From positions 1 to 5,530 of the forward strand of contig JAKQBQ010000020.1 in the NCBI GenBank assembly GCA_029574055.1: DNA of 5,530 nucleotides, read 5' to 3'. Positions 1 through 5,530 of the stretch are shown here, one piece after another (positions within the stretch are counted from its first letter, which is position 1; the number at the start of each line of letters is the position of its first letter). The position numbers and the translations under genes were made by a program. The notes under the pieces were generated by a model. It saw only the letters and a program-made list of their open reading frames with translations. It had not been told where the DNA came from and did no database searches. Origin of the DNA: Methanobacteriota archaeon. Lineage in GTDB: Archaea; Thermoplasmatota; Thermoplasmata; Methanomassiliicoccales; Methanomethylophilaceae.

Positions 1-2
1 AC

Positions 3-1508
3 TACTGCTGCGTGCACGGCGTGATGGCCCTCCAGGAAGAAGAGGGAGTGAAGGCCATGATCATCAACAACAATCCGGAAACGGTCTCCACGGATTACGA
101 CATCTCAGACCGCCTGTATTTCGACCCTATAACATTGGAAGATGTTCTGAACGTCATTGAGGCCGAAGGCATCGACGGCGTGATAGTGCAGTACGGCGGA
201 CAGACCAGCGTGAACCTTGCGGTGGAGCTGGAAAATGCGCTTGCTGGGACGAAGACCCGGATACTCGGAACAAGCCCAGACATGATGGATGTTGCCGAGG
301 ACAGGAGAAGGTTCTCCAAACTGATGGACGAGCTTGGGATAAAGCAGCCGGAATCGGGCACAGGCTACTCTTTCGAAGAAGCGAAAGAGATAGCGGACTC
401 CATCGGATACCCTGTGCTTGTAAGACCCTCTTACGTCCTCGGCGGAAGGGCGATGGAGATCGTGTACTCCGTTGAAGAGCTGAAGACCTATGTCGAGACC
501 GCCGTGAAAGTATCGAAGAACCACCCCATACTCATCGACAGATACCTTACTGAGGCGATCGAGATAGACGTCGACGTGGTCTCCGACGGCAAGGATGTCT
601 ATATCGGCGGGATAATGGAGCACATCGAATACGCAGGATGCCACTCGGGCGATGCGACGATGGTGCTTCCTCCCTTCACCCTTTCCGATGAGATGATCGA
701 CGGGATCGTGGAGATGACCAACAAGGTGGCTTTGGCGCTGCAGGTCAAAGGATTGCTGAACATCCAGCTTGCAGTCAAAGACGACGAGATATACATGATA
801 GAGGCGAACCCAAGAGCTTCACGTACGATCCCCTTCATATCGAAAGCCACAGGGATACCTCTGGCAAAGATAGGCACGAAGGTGATGCTCGGCAAGACCC
901 TCAAGGATTTCGGGCTCTCAGGTTACAGATCCATCGATCACTATGCGATCAAAGCGTCGGTGTTCCCCTTCCTGAAACTGCCGGGAGTGGATTCCATCCT
1001 CACTCCGGAGATGAAGAGCACAGGGGAGGTCATGGGAATAGACCAGGATTTCGACATAGCCTGCTACAAAGCGCTTGTTGCGGCCGGGAACAAACTCCCG
1101 ACTGGCGGCGGAGTGTACATAACCGTTAATAATTCGGACAAAGAAAGGGTGCTGCCTGTGGCGAAGGAGCTTTTCGACATGGGCTTCCAGATATATGCGA
1201 CGAAGGGAACATCCACATACCTCAGGGAGCGCGGGGTGGAGACAACGACCGTCTTCAAAATAGACGACAACATGAAGCCGAACGCCATGGGCCTCATGAG
1301 AGAAGGGAAGATCAACCTTATCATCAACACTCCCTCTCAAAAATCCGGGCCGGTAAGGGACGGGCACAAAACAAGAAGGCTTGCCGTAGAATTGGAGATT
1401 CCTTTCCTCACTACGATACAAGGCGCGGATGCCGCAGTAGGCGCAATTAGGGTAGCAAAGGAACAGAGCTTCCAAGTAAGATCGATGAAAGAGTTCCACA
1501 CCCTGTGA
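3..1508 (+). CDS. carB: Carbamoyl-phosphate synthase large subunit, C-terminal half (partial)
   Basis: CarB uses ammonia from the CarA glutaminase, bicarbonate and two ATP to make carbamoyl phosphate for pyrimidine and arginine synthesis in the cytoplasm. The left edge cuts the gene. The frame is open from base 3 with YCCVHG, matching the DYCCVHA region near residue 570-580 of the roughly 1070-aa bacterial enzyme, so the GTG at 12 is internal and not a start. The visible 501 residues cover the second synthetase half, which phosphorylates carbamate, and the allosteric domain. Landmarks are NPETVSTDYD (72-101), the ATP-grasp VRPSYVLGGRAMEIVY (420-467), IMEHIEYAGCHSGD (612-653), EANPRASRT (801-827) and STGEVMG (1017-1037). 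The MGS-like regulatory domain runs from about 1107 to the stop, with a phosphate-loop-like ATKGT at 1197-1211. In the INT segment that contacts UMP in E. coli, the residue after NT is Pro, so effector response may differ (inference). The frame is intact with no frameshift. The gene ends in TGA, 2 bp from the stop of the converging gene. Confidence 0.97.
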   Translation, partial: YCCVHGVMALQEEEGVKAMIINNNPETVSTDYDISDRLYFDPITLEDVLNVIEAEGIDGVIVQYGGQTSVNLAVELENALAGTKTRILGTSPDMMDVAEDRRRFSKLMDELGIKQPESGTGYSFEEAKEIADSIGYPVLVRPSYVLGGRAMEIVYSVEELKTYVETAVKVSKNHPILIDRYLTEAIEIDVDVVSDGKDVYIGGIMEHIEYAGCHSGDATMVLPPFTLSDEMIDGIVEMTNKVALALQVKGLLNIQLAVKDDEIYMIEANPRASRTIPFISKATGIPLAKIGTKVMLGKTLKDFGLSGYRSIDHYAIKASVFPFLKLPGVDSILTPEMKSTGEVMGIDQDFDIACYKALVAAGNKLPTGGGVYITVNNSDKERVLPVAKELFDMGFQIYATKGTSTYLRERGVETTTVFKIDDNMKPNAMGLMREGKINLIINTPSQKSGPVRDGHKTRRLAVELEIPFLTTIQGADAAVGAIRVAKEQSFQVRSMKEFHTL

Positions 1509-1510
1509 GA

Positions 1511-2821
1511 TCACTTCTTATTGCCTTTTACAGAGAAGGCGAAGTATCCAAGTGCCAGGACTATCAAGAAGACGAACCCTATGGCGATGAGCAGCAAGGG
1601 CACCATGCTCTTTTCGGGCTCAGGATAATTGTTGGCAGTAGTGAATGTGGTGTCGCCCTTGATGTCGAATGACTCTCCGTTCGCGAATGCCACGCCGTCT
1701 TTGAATAAGGCCGGCAGTTCAGCGCCCGACGGCGACATCACGCCTATTGTGTACGTAGCGCCGTAAACACCCTCCTCCTCTCCGGAGCTTCCCTTGGTTA
1801 TCCCGTTGACCACCCATCTTATGCTCAGATCCTCAGAGAGGAAGATGCGGTATGTCCGCTTCTCAACTTCGCCGTCTATCTTGGTGAATCCCGGGCTTCC
1901 GATCTGTATGCCTGACTCTGCGGTTATGATGTTCCCCGCCGCATCCTTCCAGTTAACGAGCCTGTAATCCCTGAGCTCGGATGTGGTTGGGAACACCAGA
2001 GCGTGTTTGCCGGTGTCGTCGGTGTACAGCGTCGCAAAGACATTGCTGCGGATGATGAACTGCGTGGTCGGCGTGTTGGATGATGAGTATTTTATGTTAG
2101 CTTTAGTGAAGGTCGAATCCCCATAGACCATGATGTATGCGGTGCTTTCGAGAGTGACCCTTCCGGAGATCGCGGCATCATTCTTCAGTGATTCAATGAG
2201 GGTCGGGGCGCTGCCGAATGTCAATACATCCTTCACCCTGAACGTGCTGCCCTCCGATATGCGGAGTTCTCCGGTGACCGTGGAGTTCCTAACAACGGCT
2301 TCGGAATTGATCGACCCCCTGCCCAATACCATCAACCCATCTACGTTAAGCTTCCCCGTCCCGTCGCAGACGAAACTGCTGCTTTTGTCATTTCCGATAT
2401 ACAGGTTCCCGCTGGGGCGTACATCCAAGTAACCGGTGACCTCAGCCTTGTTGTCGATGAACACGCGGCCGCCGTAGGCGACGACGAGGGACCCGTTATA
2501 AGATACGGTCAGAGTGCCGGTGGAGTTCAATTCTCCTTCAACCCTCAATGCGGCCTGGGAGTAGATCACCAATGAAAAGCCGCCGTCGTTCAGAGTGACG
2601 CCGGACTTTAAAGTAGCCTCAGAATAGAGTATCTTGTTCGCGGTAAGCGTCAAGATGTCTCCGCTGACAGCCTTCTCGAGTTCGGCCGCAAGATCGGAAC
2701 TGCCGTCAATGTTGATCGATGCCCCGTCGCTATCATCCGCAAAGGAGAAAGGCACAGCTATCAGCACACCTAACAATGCGATGAGACCCATCGAAATAAG
2801 CAGACCCGACCTTTTGTGCAT
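1511..2821 (-). CDS. Secreted, membrane-anchored beta-repeat surface protein (hypothetical)
   Basis: I do not recognise a named family. The 436-aa protein opens with a basic MHKR, a hydrophobic core (residues 7-25) and a likely cleavage near FSFA|DD (28/29), which is a Sec signal peptide. Residues about 60-240 are a chain of short strands rich in G, S, T, N and V, with recurring 'G-x-L-x-V' style turns about 10-20 residues apart (GELNSTGTLTV, GRVFI, GYLDV, GNLYI, GKLNV, GELRI, GRVTL). This suggests a beta-solenoid or adhesin-like stalk. Residues about 320-397 form a second beta region ending in GESFDIKGDTTFTT, like the small Ig-like or InlB-type modules of archaeal surface proteins. A proline-containing linker (NNYPEPEKS) leads to one membrane helix (about 407-430) and the basic tail KGNKK, so the bulk faces outside. 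The ATG at 2821 is chosen because it keeps the basic N-region of the signal peptide, and GAAGGGAA just upstream can act as a weak ribosome site. It ends in TGA, convergent with carB. Presence of the gene is well supported; its role (adhesion or envelope) is inference. Confidence 0.88.
   Translation of the reverse strand: MHKRSGLLISMGLIALLGVLIAVPFSFADDSDGASINIDGSSDLAAELEKAVSGDILTLTANKILYSEATLKSGVTLNDGGFSLVIYSQAALRVEGELNSTGTLTVSYNGSLVVAYGGRVFIDNKAEVTGYLDVRPSGNLYIGNDKSSSFVCDGTGKLNVDGLMVLGRGSINSEAVVRNSTVTGELRISEGSTFRVKDVLTFGSAPTLIESLKNDAAISGRVTLESTAYIMVYGDSTFTKANIKYSSSNTPTTQFIIRSNVFATLYTDDTGKHALVFPTTSELRDYRLVNWKDAAGNIITAESGIQIGSPGFTKIDGEVEKRTYRIFLSEDLSIRWVVNGITKGSSGEEEGVYGATYTIGVMSPSGAELPALFKDGVAFANGESFDIKGDTTFTTANNYPEPEKSMVPLLLIAIGFVFLIVLALGYFAFSVKGNKK
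1514..1531 (+). terminator. Possible T-rich termination tract after carB
   Basis: Just past the carB stop the + strand carries a pyrimidine-rich run (TTCTTATTGCCTTTT). Archaeal RNA polymerase often terminates at such U-tracts without a hairpin. It lies inside the 3' end of the converging gene, so coding needs alone could explain it, and I see no supporting stem-loop. This is only a candidate. Confidence 0.25.
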
Positions 2822-2850
2822 TTCCCTTCAACTTATATAATAGCCTTTAT

Positions 2851-2860
2851 GGATATAAAA
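2851..2860 (-). promoter_or_regulatory. TATA box for the surface-protein gene
   Basis: On the minus strand this reads TTTTATATCC, close to the archaeal TATA consensus. Its centre is about 35 bp upstream of the ATG at 2821, so a start site about 25 bp downstream would fall near 2831. That gives a leader of about 10 nt that includes GAAGGGAA. It overlaps the end of the pth2 terminator hairpin. Confidence 0.55.
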
Positions 2861-2876
2861 GAGCGCCTGCACTCTT
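2857..2876 (-). terminator. Hairpin plus T-run terminator of pth2
   Basis: On the minus strand, AAGAGTG, loop CAGG and CGCTCTT form a 7-bp stem (one T-G wobble) with a 4-nt loop at 2876-2859. The T-run TTTT (2860-2857) covers the last two stem bases and continues into ATAT. The hairpin begins with the last two bases of the pth2 stop codon. This looks like an intrinsic terminator; archaeal termination depends mainly on the U-tract, with the hairpin as an aid. The T-run doubles as the TATA box of the next gene. Confidence 0.6.
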
Positions 2877-3255
2877 AAAGCATTTTCAGTTCGCCCGTTA
2901 TTTTGTCAATGACCGCCGAAGCCGCCGGACCGATGCCGATGCAGGTGATAGTACCGGGTTCAACCTGGGTTTTCCCGGCATCGCTTACCACCGAGTTGTT
3001 GATGCCCTGCGCGTCTGCCACGGCCTTGAATTCGAACAGCTCCATTTCGGAACCTATTTTCAGAACGATTATGGGCTGGCCGTTCAAGGTCCATTTGTCA
3101 TAAGCATCGGGATCCCTCTTCTTTATGCTGAGTGCGCAATTGACTGCCGCGTGCCCCGTCTGCGCCGCGATCTTGCCTTTGGTCATTTTGACGTCATCCC
3201 TAACCAACACGACGAGTTTGTATTCTTCGACGGATTGGATCCTTATGCGGAACAT
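2875..3255 (-). CDS. pth2: Peptidyl-tRNA hydrolase, Pth2 family
   Basis: Pth2 cleaves the ester bond of peptidyl-tRNAs that drop off the ribosome, freeing tRNA for recharging. It is the archaeal and eukaryotic type, unrelated in fold to bacterial Pth. From the ATG at 3255 the product is 126 aa, close to the usual 113-125. Family signatures are present in order: MTKGKIAAQTGHAA (residues 24-37, with the conserved Lys, Gln and His), the helix GSEMELFEFKAVADAQGI (68-85), SDAGKTQVEPGTITCIGIGPA (91-111, with the conserved Asp, Thr and GT) and the closing IDKITGELKML. The frame stays open upstream to 3462, but those codons would overlap the divergent gene and add sequence with no family match. The next in-frame ATG upstream, at 3339, also falls inside that gene. 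No later Met precedes the conserved core, so 3255 is the best start even though it leaves about 8 extra residues. No ribosome site is seen, which fits a leaderless message. It ends in TAA directly at a hairpin terminator. Confidence 0.95.
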   Translation of the reverse strand: MFRIRIQSVEEYKLVVLVRDDVKMTKGKIAAQTGHAAVNCALSIKKRDPDAYDKWTLNGQPIIVLKIGSEMELFEFKAVADAQGINNSVVSDAGKTQVEPGTITCIGIGPAASAVIDKITGELKML

Positions 3256-3278
3256 ATCGGCGTGAATGCGGTCATTGA

Positions 3279-3286
3279 TGATAAAG
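3279..3286 (-). promoter_or_regulatory. Candidate TATA box for pth2
   Basis: The minus strand reads CTTTATCA, with its centre about 28 bp upstream of the ATG at 3255. That spacing would place the start site at or within a few bases of the ATG, giving a leaderless mRNA, which agrees with the absence of a Shine-Dalgarno sequence. The match to consensus is moderate. Confidence 0.45.
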
Positions 3287-3302
3287 CTGTCAGTGCAATA
3301 TG

Positions 3303-3310
3303 CTTTTAAT
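3303..3310 (+). promoter_or_regulatory. TATA box for the DUF2703-like gene and tgtA
   Basis: CTTTTAAT fits the archaeal TATA consensus well. Its centre is about 25 bp from the ATG at 3332, the typical distance from TATA to transcription start, so a leaderless transcript starting at that ATG is predicted. No Shine-Dalgarno sequence lies upstream of 3332. This would drive the two-gene unit that includes tgtA. Confidence 0.55.
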
Positions 3311-3331
3311 TCATGATAATCATGCTGCCGT

Positions 3332-3727
3332 ATGGCCATGATTGATATCGAATATAGGCACTCTTCGGAGCCTCCGGAGGACGAGAACCTGAGAAGGTGG
3401 TCTGTCGAGGAGATGTCTGAGTATCTCAAAGGCTTGGTCTTTGAGATGCAGATGTCCGACATATCGTCAAAGTTCGTGAGCGTAGAGGCTGAGGGTCAGA
3501 ACTCCCTTTTCATCAACGGGAAGCGCGTGCAGGACATCCTTGACGGATTGGAGATCAAGATGCTTGAGACCGAGGAAAGCTGCGACCACGGGAAAGCGAA
3601 CATGATAAGCTTCGGGCGCCCCACGCTCGATTGGAACAAGGACGTCATAGAGGATATCCCCGATGTGTTGGTCAAGAATGCCATATCCAAAGTGTACGCC
3701 GATGTTCTGAAGAACAGAATCCTTTAA
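3332..3727 (+). CDS. DUF2703-like (thioredoxin-fold) protein lacking the CxxC
   Basis: 131 aa, cytoplasmic, with no signal peptide or membrane segment. Its order of elements resembles DUF2703 proteins as I recall them: an N-terminal strand MIDIEYRH (3-10), a helix (WSVEEMSEYLKG, 23-34), a strand FEMQMSDI (37-44), then FVSVEAEGQNSLFINGKRVQDIL (48-70) like the family's SN-x-I-x-INGK-x-IE-x-IL, a 'SC' at 83-84, and a closing helix IPDVLVKNAISKV (109-121). Typical members carry a cysteine pair after the first strand. Here that site is SSEPPED, and Cys84 is the only cysteine in the protein, so a dithiol redox role is unlikely. The function is unknown. The start is set at 3332 by the TATA spacing; an ATG two codons later (3338) is the alternative. 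It ends in TAA 23 bp before tgtA, so the two are probably cotranscribed. The gene is very likely real. The family assignment comes from remembered pattern, not a search, and is moderate. Confidence 0.82.
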   Translation: MAMIDIEYRHSSEPPEDENLRRWSVEEMSEYLKGLVFEMQMSDISSKFVSVEAEGQNSLFINGKRVQDILDGLEIKMLETEESCDHGKANMISFGRPTLDWNKDVIEDIPDVLVKNAISKVYADVLKNRIL

Positions 3728-3750
3728 TTGGGCGACCCTATCTCAGGCTG

Positions 3751-5530
3751 ATGTTCGAGGTCATTAAGAGGGACGGGCTTGCGAGGATAGGCAAGTTCCA
3801 GACAAGATCGGGAGTATTGGAGACGCCCGCGCTGCTTCCGGTGGTCAATCCAAAGATTTGCACCGTTTCGCCTAAAGAGCTCTATGAAGAGTTCGGTTTC
3901 CGTGCGATCATAACGAATTCGTACATCATAAAGAACAATCCGGACCTTAAAGCAAAGGCTCAGGAGGAAGGGCTCCACAAGATGCTGGACTTCCCGGGCG
4001 TGATCATGACCGACTCGGGGACATTCCAGAGCCATATGTACGGCGAGGTGGAAGTGACCAATGAGGAAATGGTAGAGTTCCAGAAGAGCATCGGCACAGA
4101 CATAGGGACTGTCCTCGACATATTCACGGAGCCTTTTTGGACGAAAGAAAAGACGGCGCAATCCATCGAAGTGACGCTCGAAAGGATCAAAGAAGCATGC
4201 GGTCTCAAAGGAGACATGCTGATCAACGGCGTTGTCCAGGGTTCGATATTCCCCGATCTGAGGGAACACTGCGCAAAGATGATGGCATCCATGGATGTGG
4301 ATGTCCATCCCATCGGCGGCATCGTACCGCTCATGGAACAGTACAGGTACCTTGAGCTGGTGGATGTTGTGATAGCATCGAAGAAAGGATTGAACCCCAA
4401 CAGGCCGGTGCATCTTTTCGGGGCGGGCCACCCTATGGTCCTTGCCCTCGCGACCCTCATGGGATGCGATCTTTTCGATTCCGCATCATACGCAAAGTTC
4501 GCAAGGGACGACAGGATGATGTTCATCGACGGAACTTACCGTTTGCAGGACATGCAGTCCCTTGACTGCAACTGCCCCGCATGCAGGGGGCTGACGTTGG
4601 AAGCCCTCAGAAAAACCGATAGAAAAGAAAAAGAAAGGATCATCGCAAGGCATAACCTTTATCAAATAACGAATGAGCTGGCACTTGTGAAAAGATATGT
4701 CAGGGAAGGCCGCCTTTGGGAATTGGCGGAGATCAGATGCAGGGCCCACCCCGCAATGATCGACGCGCTGAGGCGGTTGGAGGCGCATCAGGAATATTTG
4801 GAGAGGTTCGATCCCATCAGCAGGGACGGCGCCCTCTTCTACACCGGAACGGAGACGAGAGGGAGGCCGGTGTTCAACAGGTATGTTTCCAGACTGTGGG
4901 GGAGATATATCCCCCCAACAGATAAGGCCGCCTTGTTCTACGACAACGGCAGCAAGCCGTACAGCAAGGCGATGGAAGCGGAATTCGATAACGCAAGAAG
5001 GAGAGGATATACGCCCATTGTGATATCGCCGTTCGGGCCGGTCCCCGCCGAGTTGGATGAGGTCTATCCTATAGCGCAATCCGTATTCCCGAAGATGTTG
5101 GACACAGATACCATGATAGATTCTGAGTCGTTGACAGGCGCATTCCTTGAGCAGAAATTCTGCGACATCATCGACGGTGCGGATGTGCCTGCCGGCGGCA
5201 CGGAAGAGTATGATCCGGACATGATAAGGGCTAAAGCTGTATCGAGGCATCAGTTCGGCATCGCCGCCACCGATGCCCTGTTCAAAGGGAAGATAGAGTT
5301 GGTCGTAAGCAAGAACACCGGCAAGATAAGGAACGTGATATCCGATGGGGAGCACGTCCTATCCATGCGCGCAGGGGACGGGCTGTATACCCTAAAGAAA
5401 GAAGGCGCGGAGAGGATCGTTTCTGCTGTCCCGGCCCCATTCATGAGAGTGAGCGTCATGGATGATGCCGTCCCATTCGTTTCCGAAGGAAGGAACGTGT
5501 TCTGCCAGTTCGTGACAGCCTGCGATGAGG
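3751..5530 (+). CDS. tgtA: Archaeosine tRNA-guanine transglycosylase (partial, 3' end cut)
   Basis: ArcTGT swaps guanine 15 in the D-loop of archaeal tRNAs for preQ0, which is later converted to archaeosine and stabilises the tRNA core. The frame is open for 593 codons to the right edge. The catalytic barrel shows TDSGTFQ with the general-base Asp88, the QGS loop (163-165), HPIGGIVPL (186-194), HLFGAGHP, and GCDLFDSASYA with the expected nucleophile Asp243. The zinc site is C-x-C-x-x-C at 273/275/278 plus His301. Residues about 340-500 form the archaeal C1/C2 region, with a KPYS segment and PFGPVPAELDEVYPIAQ (about 428-444). A PUA-type RNA-binding domain begins near 515 (KIELVVSKNTGKIRNV, AGDGLYTL, PFMRVSVM). 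By comparison with the 582-aa Pyrococcus enzyme, perhaps 40-50 residues are missing. The intact Asp and Cys/His sets separate it from ArcS (TgtA2), which acts later on the same base. DIFTEPFW replaces the DIPTPPDA seen in Pyrococcus. The ATG at 3751 is the only sensible start: the codons between it and the preceding stop contain no ATG, GTG or TTG, and only a weak AGG lies upstream. Confidence 0.96.
   Translation, partial: MFEVIKRDGLARIGKFQTRSGVLETPALLPVVNPKICTVSPKELYEEFGFRAIITNSYIIKNNPDLKAKAQEEGLHKMLDFPGVIMTDSGTFQSHMYGEVEVTNEEMVEFQKSIGTDIGTVLDIFTEPFWTKEKTAQSIEVTLERIKEACGLKGDMLINGVVQGSIFPDLREHCAKMMASMDVDVHPIGGIVPLMEQYRYLELVDVVIASKKGLNPNRPVHLFGAGHPMVLALATLMGCDLFDSASYAKFARDDRMMFIDGTYRLQDMQSLDCNCPACRGLTLEALRKTDRKEKERIIARHNLYQITNELALVKRYVREGRLWELAEIRCRAHPAMIDALRRLEAHQEYLERFDPISRDGALFYTGTETRGRPVFNRYVSRLWGRYIPPTDKAALFYDNGSKPYSKAMEAEFDNARRRGYTPIVISPFGPVPAELDEVYPIAQSVFPKMLDTDTMIDSESLTGAFLEQKFCDIIDGADVPAGGTEEYDPDMIRAKAVSRHQFGIAATDALFKGKIELVVSKNTGKIRNVISDGEHVLSMRAGDGLYTLKKEGAERIVSAVPAPFMRVSVMDDAVPFVSEGRNVFCQFVTACDE

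Noticed and set aside
12..14. GTG at position 12 as the start of carB.
   Set aside because: The frame is open to the left edge and the three residues before it (YCC) match the conserved CarB DYCCVH motif, so the gene is cut by the window and this GTG is an internal Val.
2833..2840. The perfect palindrome TTATATAA as the TATA box of the surface-protein gene.
   Set aside because: It sits only about 15 bp from the ATG, so transcription would begin inside the gene and lose the basic end of the signal peptide. TTTTATAT at 2853-2860 is better spaced.
3256..3462. An N-terminal extension of pth2 using starts at 3339 or 3462.
   Set aside because: It would overlap the divergent gene, add up to 69 residues absent from the Pth2 family, and run through the divergent promoter region.
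1506..3727. Absence of TAG among the four visible stop codons as a sign of pyrrolysine use.
   Set aside because: Four stops are too few to show avoidance, and no in-frame TAG is read through in any gene here.
4486..5355. An open frame of 289 codons on the minus strand inside tgtA, and similar long antisense frames at 3724-4431, 918-1514 and 105-644.
   Set aside because: They lie wholly or almost wholly antisense to strongly conserved genes, their translations show no recognisable family pattern, and they follow from the codon bias of the true frame.
3751..5530. The possibility that this gene is arcS (tgtA2) and not tgtA.
   Set aside because: Both catalytic aspartates (in TDSGTFQ and LFDSASYA) and the complete C-x-C-x-x-C plus His zinc site are intact, as expected of the transglycosylase.

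Overview
The window reads as core chromosome of a euryarchaeon, most likely from the Thermoplasmata side (Methanomassiliicoccales or a relative). The archaeal call rests on three things seen here: an archaeosine-type tRNA-guanine transglycosylase with a C-terminal PUA region, a Pth2-type peptidyl-tRNA hydrolase, and archaeal TATA boxes at spacings that predict short or absent leaders. The narrower placement is inference. It rests on the general look of the secreted, membrane-anchored beta-repeat protein and on gene content, and no 16S or other marker is present. The four visible stop codons are TGA, TGA, TAA and TAA.

Layout. Positions 3-1508 (+) hold the C-terminal half of carbamoyl-phosphate synthase large subunit (carB), cut by the left edge. 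Converging on it, with only 2 bp between stop codons, is a 436-aa surface protein (1511-2821, -) with a signal peptide, a beta-strand repeat region and a C-terminal membrane anchor. A 53-bp gap (2822-2874) separates it from the upstream gene on the same strand, pth2 (2875-3255, -). That gap holds a hairpin-plus-T terminator for pth2 that overlaps the TATA box of the surface-protein gene. A 76-bp divergent promoter region (3256-3331) separates pth2 from a rightward pair: a 131-aa protein that resembles the DUF2703 thioredoxin-like family but has no N-terminal CxxC (3332-3727, +), and tgtA (3751 to the right edge, +), which loses only its C-terminal end.

How the genes fit together. carB makes carbamoyl phosphate for pyrimidines and arginine and is unrelated to its neighbours. 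pth2 and tgtA both act on tRNA: one rescues tRNA from drop-off peptidyl-tRNA, the other inserts preQ0 into tRNA as the first committed step of archaeosine formation. They sit on either side of one divergent promoter region, with the DUF2703-like gene as the first cistron before tgtA. The surface protein looks like a lineage-specific envelope gene inserted among housekeeping genes.

I found no mobile element, CRISPR array, RNA gene or long repeat. There is no gene-free stretch above about 80 bp. I do not see a clear new system. The most interesting points are the DUF2703-like protein lacking its usual cysteine pair, the overlapping terminator and promoter, and the paired leaderless promoters.
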